DNA of 22,741 nucleotides. It comes from CAVWCW01 sp965365625 (GTDB lineage Bacteria > Pseudomonadota > Gammaproteobacteria > Chromatiales > Chromatiaceae). The notes below the pieces were generated by a model. It saw only the letters and a program-made list of their open reading frames with translations. It did not search any database and was not told the origin of the DNA. Below are positions 1-6,842 of this stretch, in pieces; position 1 is the stretch's first letter, and every line of letters starts with the position of its first letter. The stretch is from the NCBI GenBank assembly GCA_965365625.1, contig CBDUCL010000021.1:1-22741 (forward strand), written 5' to 3'. Both the position numbers and the translations under genes were made by a program.

Positions 1-719
1 GTATTGGCCGCAGTTTGATAATCTGTGAGACCAACCAGTTCCACATCGATAAATCCGGCCCTAGTCAACATCGATACGAAAGCATTGGGTTCCAGAGTAC
101 CGGATACGCAATCGGCCCAGGATTCTTTACTACTACAGCAGGCAGATTCTTCGGTTGATGGTTTGCGCACCATGTCGGCTATCTGTAGACGACCTCCAGG
201 ACGCAGCACCCGATACGCTTCCGCCAGCACGGTATCCTTGTCCTCAGCAAGATTGATCGCGCCATTGGAGATAATTGCATCAGCAGAGCAATCTGGCAGT
301 GGCAGTTCCGTCATTTCCGCTTCTTGAAATACCACCTGTGGTAGTCCTGATGCATCTGCATTTTCACTGGCCTTTGTAATCATCGCAGGGGTGCAGTCTA
401 TGCCGATAACCTTTCCCTCTTTCCCGACCAGTATTGCAGCGATACAGGCATCCGCGCCCGCACCACAACCCATATCGATAACAGTTTCTCCGGCGTGGAT
501 CGGCCCCAGGCTAAATGGATTACCAACGGCGGCGGCTGACTCCCAGACAATATCCGGTAAGCGACCCAGCCACTCCTCGGGGTAGCCCAACCTGCGGGCA
601 TTCTCCTTACCTTTCCCCCAGTTAAAATCCTTTTCCGGGTGCTGTGCCAGCTCGGTATAAAGCATACGAACCTGTTCTAGCGTATGCTCAACCGAGCAAT
701 TTTTCTCGAATTGACTCAT
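1..719 (-). CDS. ArsM-like class I SAM methyltransferase, 3' end cut by window edge
   Basis: 239 codons are visible from ATG at 719; the stop lies beyond base 1. The Rossmann methyltransferase core is clear: motif I IDMGCGAGAD (residues 81-90), the acidic GIDCTPAM region (106-113) and the post-motif VLRPGGRLQIAD (171-182). These align closely with the ArsM encoded just upstream. However, the ArsM cysteine in GCGNP is replaced (here AVGNP, 64-68) and SNC is replaced by SNG (151-153). Only the third site keeps a cysteine (DCVSG, C204), and there is an extra CC pair at 194-195. The gene begins 8 bases after the arsM stop, with a weak AGGG ribosome site overlapping that stop, so it is probably co-transcribed. 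Family membership as a SAM methyltransferase is firm. The substrate is unknown, and loss of two of three arsenic-binding cysteines argues against ordinary arsenite methylation. Confidence 0.9.
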   Translation of the reverse strand, partial: MSQFEKNCSVEHTLEQVRMLYTELAQHPEKDFNWGKGKENARRLGYPEEWLGRLPDIVWESAAAVGNPFSLGPIHAGETVIDMGCGAGADACIAAILVGKEGKVIGIDCTPAMITKASENADASGLPQVVFQEAEMTELPLPDCSADAIISNGAINLAEDKDTVLAEAYRVLRPGGRLQIADMVRKPSTEESACCSSKESWADCVSGTLEPNAFVSMLTRAGFIDVELVGLTDYQTAAN

Positions 720-727
720 GGATGGCC

Positions 728-1540
728 CTATTTAGGCTTTATTGCCTCAATGTGGGCAGACACTACATAGTCTTCCATTCCGCTGCCTGGTACCCAGTCA
801 CGGATGAACTCGCGTGATTCATCTTTTGGAGTGATGCGGATTTCGGTAAAGTTGGCTTGCTCAAGCATTACCTGCAATTCATCAACAAGGGCGGCACCCG
901 CAACACAACAAGCATGAAGGTGGGGGTCGTTTTTTGCATCATCAGGCAATTTGGCTGTCGCCACCACGTCGGAAATGGCTAATCGGCCACCAGGTCTGAG
1001 GACTCTATTAGCCTCTCGAAATACTTGAGCTTTGTCGGGCGAGAGGTTAACCACACAGTTAGAGATGATTATATCCACGGTGCTGTCGGCGACTGGCAAG
1101 TGCTCGATTTCTCCAAGGCGAAATTCCACGTTACTGTATCCAACTGCTTCGGCATTAGTCCTTGCCTTGCTCACCATGGCGGGTGTCATATCTACACCGA
1201 TCACAAGACCATGCTCTCCCACCTCGCGTGCAGCCAGAAAGGCATCAAAGCCGCCACCACTGCCTAAATCCAGCACCACCTCACCAGCCTGCAAACTAGC
1301 GATGGCGCGTGGGTTGCCGCAGCCTAGACCCATATCTGCGCCACCCGGAATATTGTTGAGATCATCCTCTGAATAGCCAAGGCGCGTAGAATGTACCGCA
1401 TTGATGTCAGCTGATACCGCACAGCAACTGGTCTTCACGCCGCAGCACTCGTTGGATTCGCTGGCATCGCTGGCTTCTGCAACCCTAGCGTAGGTATCAC
1501 GCACTGACTGTCGAATTCTATCTGCCTGTTTTTGGCTCAT
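728..1540 (-). CDS. arsM: Arsenite S-adenosylmethyltransferase ArsM
   Basis: A cytosolic enzyme that transfers methyl groups from SAM to trivalent arsenic, giving methylated and eventually volatile arsenicals. The protein has 270 residues, usual for bacterial ArsM. Visible elements are an N-terminal cysteine cluster (C32, C33, C39, C40), LGCGNP with C74, SAM motif I LDLGSGGGFDAF (90-101), SNCVVNL with C162, and HACC with C211/C212. C74, C162 and C211/212 correspond to the three cysteines known to bind As(III) in characterised ArsM enzymes. The C-terminal stretch ESREFIRDWVPG is also typical. I chose ATG at 1540 because GGAGAG (1549-1544) sits five bases before it; an in-frame ATG at 1564 has no such site. 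It is first of a two-gene unit with the diverged paralogue. GC content is visibly lower than in recQ and later genes, suggesting transfer. No arsR, arsB or arsC is present in the window. Confidence 0.95.
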   Translation of the reverse strand: MSQKQADRIRQSVRDTYARVAEASDASESNECCGVKTSCCAVSADINAVHSTRLGYSEDDLNNIPGGADMGLGCGNPRAIASLQAGEVVLDLGSGGGFDAFLAAREVGEHGLVIGVDMTPAMVSKARTNAEAVGYSNVEFRLGEIEHLPVADSTVDIIISNCVVNLSPDKAQVFREANRVLRPGGRLAISDVVATAKLPDDAKNDPHLHACCVAGAALVDELQVMLEQANFTEIRITPKDESREFIRDWVPGSGMEDYVVSAHIEAIKPK

Positions 1541-1563
1541 CTTCTCTCCAAATCGGTACGACA

Positions 1564-1592
1564 ATATTCCGCCAAGTTAATTGCCTAAACAA
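1564..1592 (-). promoter_or_regulatory. Candidate sigma-70 promoter for arsM
   Basis: On the minus strand TTGTTT (1592-1587) and GAATAT (1569-1564) are separated by 17 bases. The predicted start of transcription is near 1557, giving a short leader that contains the strong arsM ribosome site. No clear ArsR-type inverted repeat was seen overlapping it. The call rests on pattern only. Confidence 0.35.
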
Positions 1593-1905
1593 GGTACCCT
1601 AATCGAGGAATGCTCGTCATCTACATTTGGTCGATGGTTGCCGATCTACATCGGGCTCCTGAGCTTTCGAGTTCAGCACCTTCCTGGCGTCCTGGATGGA
1701 ATGTTGTACGACCGGTTGGGGTCGTGACCTGCCTGTTGCTAGCCGGGGAGCCAGTGACCGGAATCAGCATGCTTCTGCCACTGGACACCACTGCTGCAGT
1801 CAGCAGCGGGCGGAATGGGCGCCACTGATCCTGCCGAGAGATCGTAACTCCGCAAACAGGGACGAACAAAAAACCGCTGGGATATATTTCCGGGGGATAC
1901 TACAG
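1593..1905. other. Gene-free interval between arsM and recQ
   Basis: Short open frames exist on both strands here, but none has a recognisable protein, a good ribosome site or plausible codon use. The interval separates a low-GC block on the left (arsM and its paralogue) from high-GC DNA on the right (recQ). It is the natural place for an insertion boundary, although no integrase, transposase or terminal repeat is visible. Confidence 0.5.
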
Positions 1906-1931
1906 AAAAACCGGTTGAGCGATTCGGCTCA
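1906..1931 (-). terminator. Weak candidate terminator after recQ
   Basis: Reading the minus strand, a 5-bp stem TGAGC/GCTCA (1931-1927 and 1920-1916, 6-base loop) is followed after five bases by five T residues (1910-1906). The stem is short and the T run is offset, so termination would be modest. It lies 24 bases beyond the recQ stop. Confidence 0.3.
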
Positions 1932-1954
1932 GCGCCCAGCCACTCCCCCACCGC

Positions 1955-4081
1955 TCACCCGCAGACCTCCGCGACCACGCAGCGCAGAACTCCATAGTCA
2001 TAGGCCTGGCCCAGGGCCTCGTAGAGGGGTTTCAGGGCAGCCTGTTCGCAGGTTGCGAGTTGCTCGATGGCCTCGGAAATGCGCTGGTATTCGTCGTCCT
2101 CCAGGTTCAACACCTGACGGGCCGACAGCAGGCCGGTTTCGATGGCCTCCGCCAAGTGGGCGTAGACGGTGCTCAATTGCAGATCCCGGCTGCGGGCGAT
2201 GGTTTGCGGGTCCGCGCCCTGCTGATGGAGGTATAGGGTCTCATTGACGGTGTCGCTGAAGCCATGGTCCAACAGCTCGGGCCGCGGGTGCCTGGCGATC
2301 TCTTCGAGAAAGTCCGGGCCGAAACGGGCCAGCTTGCCCTCGCCCACCCCGCTGATGCCCAGCAATTGCTCCGGCGTGCTGGGACGCAGGCGGGCCATTT
2401 CCTGCAGGCTGGCATCGTGGAAAATGACATAGGGCGGCACCCCGCGCTCCTGGGCCAGGCGCAAGCGAAGCTCGCGCAGGGCCTCGAACAGCGGCTGGTC
2501 GAAGACGCGTAGGGTTTGCGCAGTCTTGCGCCTCGCCTGGCGCTCGGCCTTGACCGGTTTGCGCTGGCGGCGCAGCTGCAGGCGCTGTTCGCCGCGCAGC
2601 AAGGGCCGGCACTTGGGGCTCAGGCGCAGCGCGCCATAGCCCTCGGCATCGGTGTCCAGATAGCCCTGGGCCAATAGCTGGCGGAATACCCCGCGCCATT
2701 CCGGGGCACTGAGATCGCTGCCGATTCCGAAGGTGCTGATTTGGTCGTGGCCGTTGCGGCGGATGCGCTCGTCGTCCTTGCCGGTCAGAATATCGATCAG
2801 ATAGTTGACGCCGAAACGCTGCCCGCTGCGGTATACGCACGACAGGGCCTTTTGAGCCGCCTCGGTGGCATCCCAAGTCTCCGGCGGCTGCAGACAATTG
2901 TCGCAATTGCCGCAGGGTTCGGCCAAGCGCTCGCCGAAGTACGCAAGCAAGGCTTGGCGGCGACAGCTGGTGAGCTCGCACAGACCAAGCATGGCGTCGA
3001 GCTTCTGCTGGGCAACCCGCTTGTAGAGGTCCTCGGCGTCGCTGTCCTGGAGCATCTGGCGCAGGGTGATCACGTCCTGCAGGCCATAGGCCATCCAGGC
3101 ATTGGCGGGCTCGCCATCACGCCCGGCGCGGCCGGTTTCCTGGTAGTAGGCTTCGATACTTTTCGGCAGGTTGAGGTGGGCCACGAAGCGCACGTCCGGC
3201 TTGTCGATGCCCATTCCGAAGGCGATGGTGGCAACAATGATCAGCCCGTCTTCGCGCAAGAAGCGCTCCTGGTGGCGCTGGCGCAGTTGGTCCGGCAGGC
3301 CGGCGTGATAGGGCAAGGCCTCGCGGCCCTTGGCACTGAGCCAGCCGGCGACCTGTTCCACCTTCTTGCGCGACAGACAGTAGACGATGCCCGCATCTTC
3401 CGGGTGCTCGCGCTCGAGAAAGCGCCATAGCTGGTCGCGGGCATTCTGGCCCTCGGCAATGGCGTAGCGAATGTTCGGGCGGTCGAAACTGTTGACGAAA
3501 ATCTCAGCCCGCTCCAGGTCGAGCTGCTGGATGATCTCGCCGCGGGTGCGCTGGTCGGCGGTGGCGGTGAGAGCGATCCGCGGCACCTGGGGGAAGCGCT
3601 GGTGCAGCACCGACAGTTGCTGATAATCGCGGCGGAAGTCATGCCCCCACTGGGATACGCAATGGGCCTCGTCGATGGCGAACAGGGCGATTCGTGTCCG
3701 TTCCAGCAAACCGAGCATTCGCTCGGTCAGCAAGCGCTCGGGGGCCACGTAGAGCAGGTCGAGCCCGTCGTTCAGCAGGGCCGCTTCGATCTCGCGCTGG
3801 TCCTGCCAGCTCTGGGTGGAGTTGAGAAAGGCGGCGCGGAAGCCGAGTTGGCGCAGGGCGTCAACCTGATCCTGCATCAGGGCGATCAGCGGCGAAACCA
3901 CGACGCCGGCCCCGGGGCGCACCATGGCGGGGATCTGGTAGCATAAGGATTTGCCGCCGCCGGTGGGCATCAGGGTCAGGGCGTCCCGGCCCGCCAACAG
4001 GGCGCTGATAATCTGCTCCTGCTTGTGGCGGAACGCCTGGTAACCGAACACCCGAAGCAGGATCTCCTGGGCCCGCGCCAT
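1955..4081 (-). CDS. recQ: ATP-dependent DNA helicase RecQ
   Basis: A 3'-5' superfamily 2 helicase acting in recombination and stalled-fork repair. From ATG at 4081 the protein has 708 residues. The order is helicase core with Walker A TGGGKS (40-45), DEAH (137-140), LTATAD (171-176) and motif VI QETGRAGRDG (314-323). A RecQ-specific zinc site follows (C373, C390, C393, C396), then a winged-helix RQC region (about 405-510), an HRDC domain (about 525-600) and a further C-terminal helix-turn-helix region (about 605-708). E. coli RecQ stops after HRDC at about 610 residues; the extra tail resembles the HTH_40 module found on other bacterial RecQ proteins. GAGG lies five bases before ATG 4081. 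An in-frame GTG at 4249 would add 56 low-complexity residues and has no good ribosome site. The gene stands alone, with gaps on both sides. Confidence 0.96.
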   Translation of the reverse strand: MARAQEILLRVFGYQAFRHKQEQIISALLAGRDALTLMPTGGGKSLCYQIPAMVRPGAGVVVSPLIALMQDQVDALRQLGFRAAFLNSTQSWQDQREIEAALLNDGLDLLYVAPERLLTERMLGLLERTRIALFAIDEAHCVSQWGHDFRRDYQQLSVLHQRFPQVPRIALTATADQRTRGEIIQQLDLERAEIFVNSFDRPNIRYAIAEGQNARDQLWRFLEREHPEDAGIVYCLSRKKVEQVAGWLSAKGREALPYHAGLPDQLRQRHQERFLREDGLIIVATIAFGMGIDKPDVRFVAHLNLPKSIEAYYQETGRAGRDGEPANAWMAYGLQDVITLRQMLQDSDAEDLYKRVAQQKLDAMLGLCELTSCRRQALLAYFGERLAEPCGNCDNCLQPPETWDATEAAQKALSCVYRSGQRFGVNYLIDILTGKDDERIRRNGHDQISTFGIGSDLSAPEWRGVFRQLLAQGYLDTDAEGYGALRLSPKCRPLLRGEQRLQLRRQRKPVKAERQARRKTAQTLRVFDQPLFEALRELRLRLAQERGVPPYVIFHDASLQEMARLRPSTPEQLLGISGVGEGKLARFGPDFLEEIARHPRPELLDHGFSDTVNETLYLHQQGADPQTIARSRDLQLSTVYAHLAEAIETGLLSARQVLNLEDDEYQRISEAIEQLATCEQAALKPLYEALGQAYDYGVLRCVVAEVCG

Positions 4082-4422
4082 CAGCGCCTCGGCGGGCTGG
4101 GGCCGCTCAAGGTGCGGCGGAGCCTGGGGTTCCGGTTCCCAAGGCGGGACGGCGCCGGAATCCCACTCGGCCGACGACCAGGCTTGGTCCGGGTCCGTCC
4201 CCGTTCCGCTGCCGTCAGTCAACGGTGCCCTCCCCCAGGCCCCAGCCACTTTGGTTCAATGCGCCCAGCCGATACGCCATGATGCTCCCGCCCCAACCTC
4301 TATGCGGCACTCTAACACAACCGAGCCCCAGCAAAATGGTCTGAAAAGGTTGCCGCAGTTATCACCAAATGCTCCGGATCCAAAAGAGCAATGAAGTGTA
4401 ACCAACTGTCAGTTAATCGCTT

Positions 4423-4637
4423 TTATGCACATCTTCAATAAACCGCTAAACAGCTCCACCAACCCTGGAGCATGCCGATTACGGAGCCCTTAAGAAAACA
4501 CTTATATAACTGAATTAAATAGAAAATTTCTACCCTGCGCAAAACCTGCACAATCCGAAGCGAGGTCAGCAAACAAGCGGACTGAGAGCCCCTTTCCGCA
4601 ACTTCTGCACAAACTTATCCACAGGCTCTGTGGAAAA
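4423..4637. other. Cluster of DnaA-box sequences in an AT-rich gap
   Basis: Against the DnaA box consensus TTATNCACA there are two perfect matches, at 4423-4431 (TTATGCACA) and 4615-4623 (TTATCCACA). There are also two single-mismatch sites, at 4603-4611 (TTCTGCACA) and, on the minus strand, 4637-4629 (TTTTCCACA). Between them 4495-4535 is strongly AT-rich; a hand count of 4501-4560 gives 21 of 60 bases as G or C, against about two thirds in neighbouring genes. The gap from 4250 to 4657 has no gene. The layout resembles a replication origin or a DnaA-titrating locus. However, recQ and a DUF938 gene are not usual oriC neighbours, so origin function is only a hypothesis. Confidence 0.4.
4618..4634 (-). 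terminator. Hairpin after the DUF938 methyltransferase gene
   Basis: A perfect 7-bp inverted repeat TCCACAG/CTGTGGA with a 3-base loop lies 23 bases beyond the methyltransferase stop. On the minus strand it is followed by TAAGTTTG, a poor U tract. It overlaps the two rightmost DnaA-box sequences, so the symmetry may instead reflect paired boxes. Confidence 0.25.
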
Positions 4638-4657
4638 CCCGTGCGGCGTCGGATCGG

Positions 4658-5269
4658 CTAGCCCAAACGCCGCCAGACCAAAATCCGGTTGTTCACCGGC
4701 ATCGGATAATCGGCGTGAAAAACCAGGCCGACAGCGGCCGCCTCCCGATCCAAATCCTCGAAGTTGCGGATGCCGCTGTCCGGATCGCGCGCCTTCAGCC
4801 AAAGGTCGAAACTGGCGTTGCTGTCGCTGGTGTAACGGCCGCCGAAGTTGAAAGGGCCGTATACCGCCAGCAGCCCGCCGGGCTCCAGCAGCCGAGCGCA
4901 GTTGCGGAGGCAGCCGCAGACCTGGGGCCAGCTCATGATGTGGAAGGTATTGGCGCTGAAGATGGCATCCACGGGGTCGAGCGGCCAACTCGGGTCGGAA
5001 GCGTCCAAAGCCAGCGGAAGCTCCAGGTTAGGCAGGCCGGCCTCTTCCCGCCACAGGCGAATGCCGGGCAATTGCTCCGGCAGGTCGCTGGGCAACCAGC
5101 GCAGGTGCGGCAGGCTAGCGGCGAAATAGACTGCGTGCTGGCCTGTGCCGGATCCTACCTCGAGCACCCGGCGGCGATCGGCGAACAGGTCTCGCAGCAG
5201 GGCCAGAATCGGCCCCCGGTTCTGCTCGGCGGACTCGGCAAAGGGCTTGACCGTGCGCGGAATCAGCAT
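4658..5269 (-). CDS. DUF938 family SAM-dependent methyltransferase
   Basis: 203 residues, the usual size of the DUF938 family (small class I methyltransferases of unknown substrate). Visible motifs are EVGSGTGQHA (37-46, SAM binding), SANTFHIMSW (105-114), GPFNFGG (138-144), RDPDSGIRNFEDL (161-173) and the closing P-x-NN-x-x-LVWR (191-200). ATG at 5269 overlaps the end of the upstream gene in the sequence ATGCTGA. There is no separate ribosome site, so translation is probably coupled. A longer in-frame reading to 5392 is possible but lies inside the upstream gene and lacks family similarity. The family assignment is strong. The reaction is not known, and the pairing with a FemAB-like acyltransferase does not reveal it. 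Confidence 0.92.
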   Translation of the reverse strand: MLIPRTVKPFAESAEQNRGPILALLRDLFADRRRVLEVGSGTGQHAVYFAASLPHLRWLPSDLPEQLPGIRLWREEAGLPNLELPLALDASDPSWPLDPVDAIFSANTFHIMSWPQVCGCLRNCARLLEPGGLLAVYGPFNFGGRYTSDSNASFDLWLKARDPDSGIRNFEDLDREAAAVGLVFHADYPMPVNNRILVWRRLG

Positions 5270-6396
5270 TGGCGGTACGGGGAGCGGGCACCCAGGTCGG
5301 CCATGTACTCCTCGACGAACTCGCTCTCCTGGCGGGTATGGCGATCGATGGCGGCGTGGAACTCGGGATGGGCCAGCCAGTGGCAGGACCAAGTCGGGGT
5401 GGGCAAAAAGCCCCGGCTGATCTTGAATTCCCCTTGCGCCCCGGGCTCGAAGCGCTCCAGGCCATGGGCCAGGCAGTATTCCAGCCCCTGGTAATAGCAG
5501 GCCTCGAAATGCAGCCCGTCGACTCGCTCGATGGCGCCCCAGTGGCGACCGTAAAGCGCCCGCTCGCTGCGCAGCATCAGGGCGCCAGCGATATAGCCAC
5601 TGCCCCGGCGCGCCAGCACCACCAGCACCCGGGAACCCAGACTTTGACCGATGGCGCGGAAGAAATCCTGGCTCAGGGTCGGAATGCCGCTCTTACGCGA
5701 AAAGGTGGCGCAATAGAAGTCATAGAAACGGGCCCAGAGGCGGTCGTCCATTTCCTGGCCCGAGCGCAGTTCCAGATCCACCCCGGCATCGCGCACCAGA
5801 CGCCGCTCGCGGCGTATGTTCTTGCGCTTCTTGGCCGACAGGGAGCCGAGAAATTCGTCGAAATCGGCCCAGCCACGGTTATGCCAATGAAATTGGTAAC
5901 CGGTGCGCTCGAACAGCCCGGCACGCCGCAGTCGCCGGCGGTCCTCCTCGTTTACAAACAACCAGTGCAGTGACGACACCCCGGACTCCCGGGCCTGCAC
6001 CAGGGCCGCCGAGACCAGGGCATCGGCCGCCGCCTCGCCGGCGGCCCCGGGAGCGCTCAAGATGCGCTGGCCACTGGCGGGAGTGTAGGGGACCGCCACT
6101 ACCTCCTTCGGGTAGTAGGGCAGGCCGTGACGCTGGTAGGCGTCGGCCCAGGCCCAGTCGAATACCAGCTCACCGTACGAGTTATTCTTGAGGTAGCGGG
6201 GCACCGCCGCCAGCAGCACGCCGTCGGCATAGGCCAGCAGGTGGCGCGGCCACCAGCCGAAGCGTTCGCCCAGGCAACCGTGGCGTTCCAATGCCGCCAG
6301 AAACTGGTGGGATACGAACGGGTCGTCGTCCCGGACCAGGGCGTTCCAGGCTACGGGGTCGACCGCATCGAGGGATTCGGCAACACGGATCTCCAT
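5263..6396 (-). CDS. COG3146 FemAB/GNAT-like protein (DUF482)
   Basis: 377 residues, full length for the COG3146 family, which is built on an acetyltransferase-like fold related to FemAB peptidyltransferases. Diagnostic features are the signature GLHFEACYYQGLEYCLAHG (294-312), then FEPGAQGEFKISRGFLPTP (317-335). A basic stretch KKRKNIRRERR (189-199) is also typical of the family. The family is sometimes annotated as involved in peptidoglycan biosynthesis or recognition, but I know of no demonstrated substrate. It has no signal peptide or membrane segment, so it is probably cytosolic. It overlaps the DUF938 gene by 7 bases and is first of that pair. No ribosome site precedes the ATG. A TAGAAT hexamer ends six bases before the ATG, which would allow a nearly leaderless transcript. 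Confidence 0.92.
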   Translation of the reverse strand: MEIRVAESLDAVDPVAWNALVRDDDPFVSHQFLAALERHGCLGERFGWWPRHLLAYADGVLLAAVPRYLKNNSYGELVFDWAWADAYQRHGLPYYPKEVVAVPYTPASGQRILSAPGAAGEAAADALVSAALVQARESGVSSLHWLFVNEEDRRRLRRAGLFERTGYQFHWHNRGWADFDEFLGSLSAKKRKNIRRERRLVRDAGVDLELRSGQEMDDRLWARFYDFYCATFSRKSGIPTLSQDFFRAIGQSLGSRVLVVLARRGSGYIAGALMLRSERALYGRHWGAIERVDGLHFEACYYQGLEYCLAHGLERFEPGAQGEFKISRGFLPTPTWSCHWLAHPEFHAAIDRHTRQESEFVEEYMADLGARSPYRQC

Positions 6397-6842
6397 ACTG
6401 CGATTCTACCGGCTCTGCGGGCCCCGGTAATGGCGAAAACCTGCTCAGATTGTCCGGTTGGCGGTTTTCGCCGACCCGCCCCTGAATCCCCGGCTTGCCG
6501 CGGCACCCGGCGTTGTGCTCTTATGAGTAAGAAGCCAAGCCACCGCGCCGGGCGGTGCGACTCAGCAGCAACGGCGAGGGCTTCCGAAACCTCCGGCGAT
6601 GGTTTGCGAGCTGATAGAATGGGTCAGGCGGAACGTGCATCGGCAACGGCCTCGGCATGTTTTCGGGCCCCGGTTGTCGCCACCGCTTTCATCGAAGGAT
6701 TATGCTCGCCTGACCCGAGGCTGGGAGGATCGGTTGGGGGGCGAGAAGCGCCAGCCTGCGGTCGAGGGCCAGATTGCCCGCTTTTGCGCGAATCGGGACT
6801 GCCCCCGGCCCGCGCTAGCACCGCCAGAGGATTGCCGAGACC
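6397..6842. other. Divergent gene-free interval, 446 bases
   Basis: It lies between the minus-strand FemAB-like gene and the plus-strand protease gene, so it must carry promoters in both directions. I see a 10-bp inverted repeat (6432-6472, listed separately), a GC-rich hairpin CACCGC/GCGGTG near 6541-6557, and TAGAAT hexamers near each side without convincing -35 partners. Short open frames within it are not supported as genes. Confidence 0.5.
6432..6472. repeat. Perfect 10-bp inverted repeat, operator-like
   Basis: GGCGAAAACC (6432-6441) and GGTTTTCGCC (6463-6472) are exact reverse complements separated by 21 bases. The pair sits 36 bases upstream of the FemAB-like start. It could be a two-site operator, since the half-site centres are about three helical turns apart, or a long-loop hairpin. 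There is no T run, so it is unlikely to be a terminator. Confidence 0.45.

Noticed and set aside
1610..1950. Possible small genes or insertion-sequence remnant left of recQ
   Set aside because: No transposase similarity, terminal repeats or target duplications were visible; the short frames have poor start signals.
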